Shown: positions 24,501-31,893 of the stretch, piece by piece
Position numbering within the stretch: position 1 is the stretch's first letter
Layout: every line of letters begins with the position of its first letter
From: Oscillospiraceae bacterium
GTDB taxonomy: Bacteria; Bacillota; Clostridia; Oscillospirales; Acutalibacteraceae
DNA: 64,000 nucleotides
Assembly: GCA_015065425.1 (NCBI GenBank)
Contig: SVQH01000008.1
Location: forward strand, 1-64,000
Reading direction: 5' to 3'
Position numbers and translations under genes: made by a program
The notes under the pieces: generated by a model
Told to the model about the DNA's origin: nothing
Databases searched by the model: none
The model's input: only the letters and a program-made list of their open reading frames with translations

Positions 24501-26608
24501 TTGTAGGTGTTCTTTCCGCAATCTGCGGTGACCTTCAGAATGTAACAGAAGGTACAGGAACTCTTTCAGCTATGCTTGAAATCGTTCCCAATGTATTCTA
24601 CTTCATTAATGCAGGCGGACTTAAGGCTGTTGTAAATAACCTCCTTCTTCCCGTAACTGCAGTAACCGATAAGCTTGGTGCTCTCGGTCTTGAAGTTGAT
24701 TTTGCAACACTTATCCCCGATATCAATATCACAAGTCTTGACTTCCCCGAAGTATTCAAGATTCTTGAAAATCTTCTTCCTCTCTACTTCCCGCAGTACA
24801 CTCAGGACTTCCTTTCCACCTTCTATATGGGTAAAGCTGAAGCTTACACATCTGCAAACGGTCAGACAGCATATAAGATGGTATTTACAGAAGATGAAAC
24901 AAGAGCAGATTTCATCACAGTTGTAATTTCCTTCGTAGCTGATGCATTTGCTGACTCCAGAAATGAAGCAACGATCAAGGGCTGGTTCGGTGCAGATAAT
25001 GAAGGTATCTATGACGTGCTTATGGCATATTTCACAGATAAGGCTGTAAAGGTACCTATGGCTGAATTTGAATGGGCTCTCACAGATAAAGCTGACACAG
25101 GTGAAGTTCTTTCTCCCGTAACTATGGACAGCATCTATTCTTATGTATACGGTGAACTCTATACGAGAGAAATGGGTGAATACATCGAAAAGTGGCTTCC
25201 CGATTTTGTTGACACCATGATAGTTCTCCTTGGTATTCAGGATGCTGAAGGTGAAAACTATACGGGACTTGAAGATGTCCTTGATACTCTTGTCGGAACA
25301 TCAGTTTATAAGCCTGAACTTGTTCAGCAAATTGCTGATGCCGTAAACGGACTTATCGGTGACCTTAAAGAAGGTATCGGAGAAGAGTTCTATGCACAGG
25401 TAACAACGATTCTGAAGAATGCTCTCGGTGTTGATATTTCTGTTATTGAAACCTTCACTGTGGCTGAATTTGCAGAAGGAGACCGTGAGGCATTTGTTAA
25501 TGAGCTTCTCAGACTTCTTGCTCCCGTTTATCCCGTTCTTTCATGGCTTCTTACTGATGACAGTCTTTCATTCTTCCACACAGCAGACGGAACAGGTGCT
25601 GACAGAATTATTATTCGCGGTGCAGAAGGTTATAAGTACGGTATAATTCCGATACTTGAAGCACTCGGCTGTGAAGATGTTCTTACTTATGAAGAATATA
25701 AAGCTGATGCAACTACTCCCGAAGCACTTCTCAGAAATATTATCGAGCCTATACTCAACAAGGTCGATGTGCTCCTCGCTGATCCCGTAAATGAAGTTGT
25801 CGAACTTCTTCCCGGCGTAATTTACTTCCTTAACTCCAACGGTCTTGATACTGCAGTAAGAAATGTTCTCAACGCAGTATTCAGCCTCCTTGAAACAATA
25901 GAGCCTATTGCAGGTGAAATTGATCTCTTTGAGGTTATCGGCTTTGACTTCAAGCTTAACATTGAAGACATTCTCGGTGAGCTTCTTGAAGGCGTAGAAG
26001 AAGACACAGGTTTCAGACTTAAGGAAATCGCAATGGAAGCTGTAAATGAACTGACAGTCGGTGAAATAGTTTCCTTCACTTCAAAGAATGGTCTTACAGC
26101 ATACACAATGAAGTATGCAACAGGCGGCGACAGTGCGGATATGATATCTGTTATTCTTCGTCTTGTTCTTGCATTTGTATCTGAACCCGAAAATGTTGTC
26201 GCTCTTGAAGCAATGCTTTACGACAACCTCAGCGGTGAAGGATATACCTTCCTTTGTTCACTTCTTGAAAACTTCTCTCAGATGGCAGCACATGAGGGTG
26301 GTATGGAACAGGTACTCTATACAGTTTACCAGATATTCTATGCAGCAAATGTTGCAGCACACAAGACAAACGACTGGCTTGACAATTTCAACGGAGACTT
26401 CTCCTTCCTTAACCAGTTGTTTGCTACCAGTGACCTTCCCTTCCTCAAAGACCTGGGTGCTTCACTCGGCGAGCTTCTTGACAGGGTAGGCGACGGAATC
26501 TTTGACAGTGACGGTCTTGCATCAGAAGGACTTATCAAGTTCTTTACAAATATCATAGAATTCTTCAAAAAGATTGTTGAATTCTTCAAATCACTGTTCG
26601 TATATTAA
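18554..26608 (+). CDS. giant secreted repeat protein, 2684 residues, unknown function
   Basis: The protein has a signal peptide (MKIAKKSLSMFLSLLMIFTA... to about residue 33). A Ser/Thr-rich beta-looking part follows, then an acidic helical part up to about nt 20700. The C-terminal 60% consists of four divergent tandem units of roughly 425-480 residues. Landmarks recurring in the units are a YKYxxxPLLEALG box (nt about 21511, 22949, 24352, 25630), a helix pair around NEVVELLPGVIYFLNSNGL with a downstream LEPxVDxD-like segment, and a YTREMGEYIEKWLPDFVDT-like segment. The protein is strongly acidic. There is no LPXTG motif, SLH domain or dockerin. The last residues form a Phe/Ile/Lys amphipathic tail (FFTNIIEFFKKIVEFF). 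I start it at the ATG at 18554 after AAGGAAAGGAAG; a TTG start at 18521 lies in the leader hairpin. No enzyme motif is recognised. A surface structural or adhesive role is a guess. Confidence 0.85.
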   Translation: MKIAKKSLSMFLSLLMIFTACSVGFNGAFISAAAATADEVKTLVAEAVNVADIGGATGDKWSYTVTSKETYVVLEAAQAIYDYAVEVLGARSINTEELYAEVIGNLGFAAGTEGAQLVKNIISPSGSSVYNSSNTTYKTTGTTTQAKRYTAGQAIDAGQYTAPSGLNAVAKSATITVDEKAFLLSYDSIEAFPENIVSSVSFSFNNTTKVTATANADTVYTPASGSGTNKKPESYSTSYTVYLFHVIDSKSTSSSSTPIASNFEAFVAAFTDEALGQTRADLLKKTEAELESEYDTAYAAFNSVYNAYGKEFIDHFYGDGTADKIIAYMADLTFAERVVRAIPSVKALYEAVNTTYDETDYDAMYSLYVSIDALQPVAEELTSEELQYIVDGYSLTGLTVESVEAFKAELYLDMETVKLEEIKASVDADIEYYLPLVQDNLNFNDISDDELATLPGKFQAYAEAVANYSYAAQNRVFSEGYSAYVAEILSLINEKLATREANAIYLPIYDYFSLIFTNFADWANGDFAWEAEDENGETIIVGRYEEDLKKLPEIDAVYNEIVNKYGKDIADAIVKVTYEGEEMSLKEAVEKYLDVVLDAAKTRVEETLTAVNTYADAIPETEAYDVNFSNVVELGTALLKYSEVLYTYMDGKGVIDSEYDAIAAKVNAIKEAYDAFIATGGLGNFVKVEYDENGIYTVRYAGMENDLAREGEEDNYEVTDEKIEAIINKLDGFITSEEFCSLVGLADEEGNPYTSLNEAVNGLIGGLFTDDIINTIIGALFPMITNLLETEIPGLIAGLGGDEPMTPTDTNASAAIDFATLDLVDGLSGKLDIYLDKATYNGTQLQRGFADVFGGIGVNLYPKYLAQSLANSGVLATDSDFYKAMIAANDNWVALAVDPTAEEPTYEFDYAWGITDYESFTTVLGAILDALKPLLGALLGNQSYNSGNISNVGYAKGNASLSILNAGATAQAGINLTVHPINVFDKVWIPIMEALNLTEGEGAYALSQMPADPSGKTAVKALLDPLFALLDKILAAPVNEVVSLLPSLAYALSMDKVQGLLNDLSIYLSLDLVLENIELSFSGLAALLNPLASLITGGLEGTPINVLTADEPMIALGDELDLKDMLGVDYRNLNELIGMLASDIYLPPISQTDLIFLADVDTNAPSYRSSGSRIKFTADKADVLYFLLDYLAGALNEDLLNSIIGMIQGEPEEGEEAEPVEIPAFVFDLLGNVNGNTLGLITVLSEIFVPQTYSMTEIDWYESSVSDAPYNAVYLKYGTDWTREDAVALVENLDSLLKTILDLAGTDLDINTYLPELINGALEGAFTNSNLTTVISGIASLGKTEMDAMLADILADVLGADLAEIYNAFGYLFVTEEEMAEEGFVAPLTPADAGYVNNTGVEAVVDAEGNITWTFGGEAMTDGDRTMFFNILFAGLSPFMPTLEKLLTGGSLEALGILEIPCYDGYAYTFAQLLEVLGVEDVLSQAEFEAICANEGIEAALISVIDAVFSRLDEILTGSVILNLAEILPNLLYFIESNGLSAFVRNLLKPVLVLIDSLRPLVDVDINAVLTYFISELANGKELALDVDVILNMIFKGEIPTPEDPENYKTVAINITDLRLSSLLKIADAYLGTNLYNSPIVNPGLDTMFAFTESYVSATGETAYRTNIEIPDALTVLISALLESLISPVDENTTNADVIFALIEDENIVNIINAVISLIGGSEITVDKYRTPNWAYMYDGEDALRQLIDAEGEFPVRTGNAFDIYTQYQNNWSKETAEYINSVLDMFVKNIVDIAKGDGSTLGTILDDAIVNGIYTDSILNSIIEAVVGLIVDYEDIIVAAGGLLDAQGLLDWIDWCEITENEDGTRTVKCVKDWGMDSAETNEAKKEAFVEGFVETLKPAYRLLAWLLFGEDITFFDGVTKEALITITGGEGYKYAFVPLLEALGATMNYEGTDTGIKPVEAFYEDGVLNMEQAVRDIFSAVVGVLSAICGDLQNVTEGTGTLSAMLEIVPNVFYFINAGGLKAVVNNLLLPVTAVTDKLGALGLEVDFATLIPDINITSLDFPEVFKILENLLPLYFPQYTQDFLSTFYMGKAEAYTSANGQTAYKMVFTEDETRADFITVVISFVADAFADSRNEATIKGWFGADNEGIYDVLMAYFTDKAVKVPMAEFEWALTDKADTGEVLSPVTMDSIYSYVYGELYTREMGEYIEKWLPDFVDTMIVLLGIQDAEGENYTGLEDVLDTLVGTSVYKPELVQQIADAVNGLIGDLKEGIGEEFYAQVTTILKNALGVDISVIETFTVAEFAEGDREAFVNELLRLLAPVYPVLSWLLTDDSLSFFHTADGTGADRIIIRGAEGYKYGIIPILEALGCEDVLTYEEYKADATTPEALLRNIIEPILNKVDVLLADPVNEVVELLPGVIYFLNSNGLDTAVRNVLNAVFSLLETIEPIAGEIDLFEVIGFDFKLNIEDILGELLEGVEEDTGFRLKEIAMEAVNELTVGEIVSFTSKNGLTAYTMKYATGGDSADMISVILRLVLAFVSEPENVVALEAMLYDNLSGEGYTFLCSLLENFSQMAAHEGGMEQVLYTVYQIFYAANVAAHKTNDWLDNFNGDFSFLNQLFATSDLPFLKDLGASLGELLDRVGDGIFDSDGLASEGLIKFFTNIIEFFKKIVEFFKSLFVY
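21430..26400 (+). repeat. four long degenerate tandem units within the giant gene
   Basis: Units begin at about 21511, 22949, 24352 and 25630, at spacings of 1438, 1403 and 1278 bp. They share protein motifs (LLPxxxYFLxSNGL, YKYxxxPxLEALG), but the DNA has diverged, which points to old duplications rather than recent expansion. Confidence 0.65.
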
Positions 26609-26627
26609 TAAGTTAAAATTCTCCGCA

Positions 26628-26666
26628 GATGCAGAAATGTTCTTAGCGAACATTTCTGCATCTTTA
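26628..26666 (+). terminator. terminator of the giant gene
   Basis: A perfect 15-bp stem GATGCAGAAATGTTC / GAACATTTCTGCATC with a 5-nt loop is followed by TTTATT. Confidence 0.92.
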
Positions 26667-26680
26667 TTCACTTACGGCGA

Positions 26681-26804
26681 GTGATATTGTTACATGGTGT
26701 TATTTGCTTTGCAAGTTATATGTGAATAGAGAATATCACTAAGTTTAACGGACTTAATATCACTTTCGCAAAGCGAAAATATTATGCTGACGACAGTCAG
26801 CATA
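26681..26804. repeat. palindrome-rich intergenic element with ATATCACT motifs
   Basis: GTGATATT (26681-26688) and two AATATCACT copies (26732-26740, 26756-26764) flank small hairpins: AAGT...ACTT (26741-26755), TTTCGC-aaa-GCGAAA (26764-26778) and TATGCTGAC-gaca-GTCAGCATA (26783-26804). The layout matches dispersed REP/MITE-like palindromic elements I associate with Ruminococcaceae-type genomes. It has no coding capacity. Confidence 0.55.
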
Positions 26805-26820
26805 TATTACATAACAGACA

Positions 26821-26860
26821 AAAAAGAGAAGACTCGTAATTGAAACGAATCTTCTCTTTT
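26821..26860. terminator. hairpin, probable bidirectional terminator
   Basis: AAAAGAGAAGACTCG (26822-26836) pairs with CGAATCTTCTCTTTT (26846-26860) with one mismatch. A/T ends allow function on either strand. Confidence 0.6.
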
Positions 26861-26887
26861 CTGTTAAAAGCAAGTAATTTGATATAT

Positions 26888-26930
26888 AAAAACCTTTCCG
26901 TTATCTTTTTGAAGGACAGGAAAGGTTTTA
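26888..26930 (-). terminator. terminator after jag
   Basis: AAAACCTTTCC pairs with GGAAAGGTTTT. It lies 8 bp past the jag stop on the minus strand and ends in T-rich sequence. Confidence 0.82.
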
Positions 26931-26937
26931 ATTTATC

Positions 26938-27984
26938 TTATTCTTCTGTGGTCTTTGCAGGAATTTCTATTTTTCCGTAAAGAGAACCTGCAGAATCTTT
27001 TCTGGGAGCTCTTGTTGTTTCAGGCTGGTAGGCTTCCTTTTTCTGATAGCCACCTTTACCGCCTCTGCGGTTATCGCGTCTGCCGCCTCTGTTGTATCCG
27101 CCCTTTGAAGGATGTGTAGGCTGTACGCCTTCTTCAAGAGAAATTACAACTTTTCTTCCGGCATCAACTCCGACAGAGTGGGAGGTTACGCCATCAATTT
27201 CCTGAATTGCTGTATGAACTATTCTGCGTTCATAAGGATTCATGGGGTCAAGAACAACATTTCTGCCGTATTTAAGTACCTGTTTTGCACTTCTGTGAGC
27301 GAGTGCTCTGAGGTTATCGTTTCTCTTTTCTCTGTAGTTGCCGATATTTACGGAAACCTTGCGGTGCTTATCATCGTCAATCCCTTTATTTACGGAGAGA
27401 CGAAGAAGATACTGGATAGCATCAAGTGTTTCGCCACGTCTGCCGATAAGAGCACCATCTTCTTCGCAATGGATAGTATAAACATATTCATTGCTGTCAT
27501 TCATTTTTGAAAGAGAAAGTGAATAGTCAGAAATTCCCATTCCTTCAATAAGCATTCTGAGATATTTTGCTGCACCGTCATTATCATTGATTTCTTCAAT
27601 CTGTGAAACTTCGGGAGCGGGAGCAGCCTTGGGAGCAGCTTCTTCCTTAGGAGCTTCGGTCTTTGCGGGAGCTTTTGCAGCAGGCTTTGCTGCTTCTTTG
27701 TGGTGATTATTCTTGGGCTGTGCTTTAGGTGCAGGCTTAGGTTCAGCCTTCTTTTCTTTTACGGGAGTAATTTTTTCTGTCTTTGCAGGAGCGACGGGCT
27801 TATCGGGAAGTTCATACCATACTTTTACTTTAGCAGGTTCAATCTTAAGTCCGAAAAGCTTTTTTTTCGCATCCTGAATAATTTCCTGATGAAGTTCGGC
27901 ATCTTCAGGAGCAGCCAATAATAATTTGGCATTTTCATAGGCTTCAGCAATGCTGTTACCTGTGCCGATTTTTTCAATTATCAT
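26938..27984 (-). CDS. jag: Jag/KhpB RNA-binding protein
   Basis: The 348-residue protein has an N-terminal Jag_N domain (1-57, EKIGTGNSIAEAYENAK), a long Lys/Ala/Pro linker (60-127), a KH domain with GRRG at 181-184, and an R3H domain (NPYERRIVHTAIQ, R253/H257). A Gly/Arg-rich tail (295-320, RGGRRDNRRGG) is an extra basic extension. KhpB/Jag works with KhpA as an RNA chaperone linked to cell elongation and is classically encoded beside yidC (spoIIIJ). It is the last gene of the rpmH operon, 56 nt after yidC. Confidence 0.94.
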   Translation of the reverse strand: MIIEKIGTGNSIAEAYENAKLLLAAPEDAELHQEIIQDAKKKLFGLKIEPAKVKVWYELPDKPVAPAKTEKITPVKEKKAEPKPAPKAQPKNNHHKEAAKPAAKAPAKTEAPKEEAAPKAAPAPEVSQIEEINDNDGAAKYLRMLIEGMGISDYSLSLSKMNDSNEYVYTIHCEEDGALIGRRGETLDAIQYLLRLSVNKGIDDDKHRKVSVNIGNYREKRNDNLRALAHRSAKQVLKYGRNVVLDPMNPYERRIVHTAIQEIDGVTSHSVGVDAGRKVVISLEEGVQPTHPSKGGYNRGGRRDNRRGGKGGYQKKEAYQPETTRAPRKDSAGSLYGKIEIPAKTTEE

Positions 27985-28040
27985 TGATAACGAAATCCTT
28001 TCTTGTATTGTGAGCCGTAAAATACGGCATTGCTTTCAAA

Positions 28041-29051
28041 TTATTCTGTTGTATCTTCTTGTTCTTTTAAGAGCTTTGCTTTGATTTTAATATTCTGTTC
28101 TCTTGAACGACGCTGTACTGTTTCGTCAATCATTTGTCCTGCAATTACTGCATCGGGCTTGACTGCAAAATGAAGTGCAACTGTCTGGATAAATGAGAGT
28201 ATGTTGGAGATTATCCAGTAGAAACCGATACCTGCAGGCATCTGATATGAAAAAAAGACGGACATAAGGGGAGACATAAATGTCATACAACCCATCATAG
28301 GATTCTTTGCAATTTCAGGATTTGTCTTTCTCTGTTTAAGGAACATGAATACACTGGTGAGCATGGCGGTAATACCTGCAAAGACAGGAATCAGAATAAG
28401 TATCCAACCGAGAGTTCTCCACTGTGAAGGAGTATCGGTAAGATCAATTCCTAAAATTTGGAAATTCTCAATGAAATTCTCAATTTTAGCTATAATGTCC
28501 TGTGTTACAATGGAAGGATCAAGCGAGTCCTTGAAATCTGCAAACTTGTTAAGGGCATTGAGCTCAAAATAATAATCGTTTTTAAGACTTGCGGTTATCT
28601 GCTCAGCAGGGAGAGAGGTAATAAAGAAGTCATAACCTCTTTTAAGTTCTGTCATTACAGATTCACTGAGACGTAAAACCAACGACAAGGGAGAATAGAT
28701 TGCACCGTAAAGACCGAGCATAACGATAAGTTGAATTATCATCGGAAGACAGCCCATGTTGCCCATGCTGAAGCCTTCTCTTCTGTAAAGCTCCTGTGTT
28801 TCCTCGGAGATCTTCATCTGAGCTTCTCTCGGATTGAGAGTGGCATATTTTGCTCTTATTTTATTTACCTTTGCCTGAAGACGCATCTGCTTTGCAGAGT
28901 TCTTCTGTTGTTTAATGGTCTGCGGAAGCATAGCAAGTCTTACCACCAGAGTAATTATCAGAAGCGAAAGCAGATAGTTGCTTGTAAATTCAAACAGATA
29001 ATGAAGAGCAAATCCGAAAGGGATTGCCATTATTTCTCTAATTATGTTCAT
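28041..29051 (-). CDS. yidC: YidC/SpoIIIJ/Oxa1 membrane insertase
   Basis: The 336-residue protein has five hydrophobic segments. The conserved core starts at [20 protein letters not shown] with the hydrophilic-groove Arg, followed by [23 protein letters not shown]. It inserts membrane proteins alone or with SecYEG. There is no lipoprotein signal, so this is the shorter, non-lipobox clostridial form. The start overlaps the yidD stop (ATGA). A roughly 100-residue loop between helices 2 and 3 is helical and acidic. Confidence 0.94.
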   Translation of the reverse strand: MNIIREIMAIPFGFALHYLFEFTSNYLLSLLIITLVVRLAMLPQTIKQQKNSAKQMRLQAKVNKIRAKYATLNPREAQMKISEETQELYRREGFSMGNMGCLPMIIQLIVMLGLYGAIYSPLSLVLRLSESVMTELKRGYDFFITSLPAEQITASLKNDYYFELNALNKFADFKDSLDPSIVTQDIIAKIENFIENFQILGIDLTDTPSQWRTLGWILILIPVFAGITAMLTSVFMFLKQRKTNPEIAKNPMMGCMTFMSPLMSVFFSYQMPAGIGFYWIISNILSFIQTVALHFAVKPDAVIAGQMIDETVQRRSREQNIKIKAKLLKEQEDTTE

Positions 29052-29305
29052 TCAGAAACCTCCGAGTCTTTCCTGTTTCTTTTAGTCTTAAGATCCGGAA
29101 CAGGGTCGACCCCACCCGGAAATAACGGGTTGCATCTTAAAATTCGCAGTGCTCCCATGGCACCGCCGCGAAAGAAGCCGTAACGGTCGATGGCTTCAAA
29201 AGTATAATGGGAACAGGTAGGGTAGTATCTGCATACAGGCGGAAACAGTGGGGAAATGAACCGCTGATAAAAGCGAATTGCCTTAAGTGCCGCTTTCTTT
29301 AGCAT
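29048..29305 (-). CDS. yidD: YidD membrane protein insertion efficiency factor
   Basis: The 85-residue protein has the conserved core [28 protein letters not shown], including the Cys pair and amphipathic start of YidD, which helps YidC at the membrane. It overlaps rnpA by 23 bp and yidC by 4 bp, giving a tight translationally coupled cluster. Confidence 0.94.
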   Translation of the reverse strand: MLKKAALKAIRFYQRFISPLFPPVCRYYPTCSHYTFEAIDRYGFFRGGAMGALRILRCNPLFPGGVDPVPDLKTKRNRKDSEVSE

Positions 29306-29636
29306 CCCTTATAACACCTGCCGAAATCAAATGTTTACGCATGATAATGCTTATATCCGTACTTTTTTTGTGGACCGTTTTTGTTCTGGCTACAAACACA
29401 ATATCAAAACCGCCGCAGGGGTTGTCCTGTGAAAGAAAAGCCTCTCTTATAACACGCCTTGCACGGTTTCTCTCTACTGCGTTGCCTATTTTTTTGCTTG
29501 TTGTTATTCCAATACGACAAATTCCCGCGCGGTTTTTTACTACATAAGTAACCAACGCAGGATTTGTGTATACCTTTCCGCGGCCATAAGCCCTGCGGAA
29601 ATCAGTGTTGGAATTTAATGTTACGAATCGGGACAA
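29283..29636 (-). CDS. rnpA: RNase P protein component
   Basis: The 117-residue protein has the signature [20 protein letters not shown], which binds the RNase P RNA and pre-tRNA leaders. It is the usual length. It lies 25 nt after rpmH in the conserved rpmH-rnpA-yidD-yidC-jag order. Confidence 0.95.
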   Translation of the reverse strand: MSRFVTLNSNTDFRRAYGRGKVYTNPALVTYVVKNRAGICRIGITTSKKIGNAVERNRARRVIREAFLSQDNPCGGFDIVFVARTKTVHKKSTDISIIMRKHLISAGVIRDAKESGT

Positions 29637-29661
29637 TTTCCACGGATCCTTTCAGCTTTAA

Positions 29662-29796
29662 TTAGTAAGAAAGCTGCTTTCTGCCCTTTGCTCTGCGGCG
29701 GGCGAGAACCTTACGGCCGTTTCTGTCTGCCATTCTCTTACGGAAGCCGTGCTCCATCTTACGCTGACGCTTTTTAGGCTGATATGTTCTTTTCAT
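29662..29796 (-). CDS. rpmH: 50S ribosomal protein L34
   Basis: A short 44-residue, highly basic protein ([20 protein letters not shown], ending KGRKQLSY). The start is preceded by GGAGGGG. It is the first gene of the operon. dnaA, which usually faces rpmH in Bacillota, is not here. Confidence 0.97.
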   Translation of the reverse strand: MKRTYQPKKRQRKMEHGFRKRMADRNGRKVLARRRAKGRKQLSY

Positions 29797-29897
29797 CTGA
29801 GAACCCCTCCATTCTTTTCTTCTTTAACAGCTAAGTAACGGAAAAACGCTGTATACTCGAAAAAAGGTGCAATGCACCCCTGTTTCTACAGTTTCTC

Positions 29898-29926
29898 ATT
29901 ATATAATAGATATGGGGGCATGTCAA
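29898..29926 (-). promoter_or_regulatory. consensus sigma-A promoter of the rpmH operon
   Basis: On the minus strand: TTGACA (29926-29921), a 17-bp spacer and TATAAT (29903-29898), matching consensus at all 12 positions. The leader is about 95 nt and contains a small GGTGC/GCACC hairpin. Confidence 0.9.
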
Positions 29927-30035
29927 CTGTTTTTTTTGAAGTAAAATCTTTTAAATTTTTTTAATAATGTTGTATTAATGTCTTTTTTGGTGTATTATAT
30001 TTATAAAAATATTAATTTGCTGCCCGAGGTGAGCT

Positions 30036-31268
30036 TTGTTGAATCCTGTTACGGAAAAAAGACGTGCAACTTTGATAAATGTTGCGTATTTCGCAGTTGT
30101 TTTTGCACTTTTATATGTATTTTTTGAATATCTTTTTCCCCTTGTTACTCCCTTTATAATAGCTTTTATTGTGGCAAGTATTCTCAATAAGCCTATATCT
30201 GCCATAAATAAAAAGGTCCCCGTTATAAAGCGTTCCATTCTGAGTGTCGTGTGTGTGCTTCTGCTGGTGGGAGTATTTGCTGCAGTTTTCTTTTTTATAG
30301 GAATGGAATTATTTGAGAAGATAAAAGGGCTTTTTAACTATGTTATGTCTCTTTTTCAGAATATCGGTGATGTGGTTAACATTGTAAAAATATGGATACT
30401 TGACAGCACTGCATTTCTTCCTGAGACTATCAGGGCTGTTCTTCATGAAAACCTTACTGTGTTCTTTGACGGTATCATAGAAAACGGATTCAAAAATATT
30501 CCCATTGATATCAGTGCTATTGACTGGTCTTCCCTTCTTTCAAAAGGCGGAGCTATGCTTTCGGGAACAGTAGGTCAGATACCGTCTTTTCTTATTGCCT
30601 GTGTTATAAGTGTCATTTCAACAGTGTTTATTATAAATGATTACGACAGGATAATCGGTTTCTTTATGCGTCAGCTCTCGGAGCATAATGCCCATAAGCT
30701 TGTCACGGGATGGCAACTCGGCGTTTCTTCTCTTAAGAAAATGATAAAGGCATATTGCCTTATTATTCTGTTTACCACGTTTGAACTCACGGTGGGTTTT
30801 TATATACTGAAATTTATCGGTGTTCTCAATATTCCTTATATTATTCTGATAGCGTTCATAATTGCTCTTATTGATATAATTCCTGTGCTCGGAACAGGTA
30901 CGGTGCTTCTGCCGTGGGCAGTAATCTCTTTTATTACGGGGAAAATCGGACAAGGACTCGGTCTTCTTGCACTATATGTTGTTATACTTGTTGTAAGACA
31001 GATAATTGAACCCAAGCTTGTTGCAGGTCAGGTGGGACTTTCTCCCATCGTGACCATTGTCGCAATGTATATCGGAACCAAGACTCTCGGTGTGCTCGGT
31101 TTCTTTATTCTGCCTTTTGTTGTGATTCTTATAAAAGTGTTGAATGATGAAGGAGTGATAAGCGTATTCAAGAGTGCAGTTTCCGAAAGATTCAATGCAG
31201 GGAAAAAGCCTGCTGATGACAGCACACGGGCAGACAGTGATGCGGATAAAAATGAAACTTGTGAATAA
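30036..31268 (+). CDS. AI-2E/YtvI-family membrane protein
   Basis: The 410-residue polytopic protein has about eight transmembrane segments of the AI-2E transporter (PerM) family, including the typical LIDIIPVLGTGTVLLPWA segment and RQIIEPKLVAGQVGLSP. In spore formers the closest named relative is the sporulation membrane protein YtvI, so a sporulation role is possible but unproven. It starts at TTG (30036, or the next TTG at 30039) after GAGGTGA; no ATG is available. It is divergent from rpmH, in the position normally held by dnaA. The C-terminus is a charged tail. Confidence 0.82.
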   Translation: MLNPVTEKRRATLINVAYFAVVFALLYVFFEYLFPLVTPFIIAFIVASILNKPISAINKKVPVIKRSILSVVCVLLLVGVFAAVFFFIGMELFEKIKGLFNYVMSLFQNIGDVVNIVKIWILDSTAFLPETIRAVLHENLTVFFDGIIENGFKNIPIDISAIDWSSLLSKGGAMLSGTVGQIPSFLIACVISVISTVFIINDYDRIIGFFMRQLSEHNAHKLVTGWQLGVSSLKKMIKAYCLIILFTTFELTVGFYILKFIGVLNIPYIILIAFIIALIDIIPVLGTGTVLLPWAVISFITGKIGQGLGLLALYVVILVVRQIIEPKLVAGQVGLSPIVTIVAMYIGTKTLGVLGFFILPFVVILIKVLNDEGVISVFKSAVSERFNAGKKPADDSTRADSDADKNETCE

Positions 31269-31399
31269 TTGTGCTTTCAGAGAAAACTGTAGTGTTGATT
31301 CAGTGGATCACTCTTTTTGATTCAACGGTTCATAAGTCAAAAACAGAAGAAAATTTCAGAATTATTAACAAATTGTCAAAAAAATCAACAAAATTAATT

Positions 31400-31445
31400 T
31401 ATAATTCTTTTTTAGAATTATATTGTGCTGTTAGTGTGATACAAT
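31400..31445 (+). promoter_or_regulatory. AT-rich palindrome plus extended -10 box ahead of a small ORF
   Basis: TATAATTCT-ttttt-AGAATTATA (31400-31422) is a perfect 9-bp inverted repeat covering the -35 region of an extended -10 box, TGATACAAT (31437-31445). It is a candidate operator. A terminator role is unlikely because no T run follows. Confidence 0.45.
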
Positions 31446-31485
31446 CTGTACAGTATTGAATTTATTCGTTGGAGGCATGATAAGA

Positions 31486-31758
31486 ATGCTTAGTACTTTA
31501 ATACAGACTATTGCTAATCTTGGTTTTGATGCGACGGCAATTACAAATGCTTTCACAAAGGTAATTGAGACCATTCAGATGGGTGATACATCTTCTCTCG
31601 CAGGGCTTACTGATATTTTTGCAGGAATTGTATCTGCTTTTACAGGTGCCAGCGTTGCTGATATAACAGCAATTCTTACATCTCTTGTGACAAGTATTAT
31701 AGAGATACTTTCTGATGATACGACAAGTACTGTTCTTTCCACTATCACAGGTGCCTGA
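31486..31758 (+). CDS. small Thr/Ile-rich hydrophobic protein, unknown
   Basis: The 90-residue protein starts at 31486 after GGAGG (an ATG at 31477 is too close). It has no signal peptide and is rich in Thr, Ser, Ile, Ala and Leu with few charges (MLSTLIQTIANLGFDATAIT..., ending TTSTVLSTITGA). Several amphipathic helices are likely. It has its own promoter, a possible operator and a strong terminator, which supports it as a real gene. I recognise no family. The low charge and helix pattern resemble small membrane-active or self-assembling proteins, but that is only an impression. Confidence 0.7.
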   Translation: MLSTLIQTIANLGFDATAITNAFTKVIETIQMGDTSSLAGLTDIFAGIVSAFTGASVADITAILTSLVTSIIEILSDDTTSTVLSTITGA

Positions 31759-31780
31759 TAATCTTGTGTTTTCTTTATTT

Positions 31781-31812
31781 GCCCGATAGGTTTCTGTCGG
31801 GCAGTATTTTTT
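31781..31812 (+). terminator. terminator of the small ORF
   Basis: GCCCGATAG-gttt-CTGTCGGGC (one G-U pair) is followed by AGTATTTTTT. Confidence 0.88.
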
Positions 31813-31893
31813 GCCTTGCCTGCCGTAAAATGCGGGCTGTGTTTTTTCAGATCTATGTATATATAATGTAATTAATAATTAAGGGAAATTGTC

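Larger units (their letters stand above)
26667..26937. other. gene-free stretch between giant gene and jag
   Basis: No gene is seen here. The stretch holds a palindrome-rich repeat-like element (26681-26804) and two further hairpins (26821-26860 and 26888-26930). Confidence 0.7.

Noticed and set aside
29797-30035. Replication origin next to rpmH
   Set aside because: No DnaA-box cluster, no AT-rich unwinding repeat array and no dnaA gene in the window.
31293-31325. Hairpin GTTGATTCA / TGATTCAAC after the YtvI-like gene as a terminator
   Set aside because: The stem has a mismatch and no T run follows, so it is too weak to annotate.
31271-31459. A 62-residue frame between the YtvI-like gene and the small ORF
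   Set aside because: It lacks a ribosome binding site and runs through the AT palindrome and promoter of the next gene.
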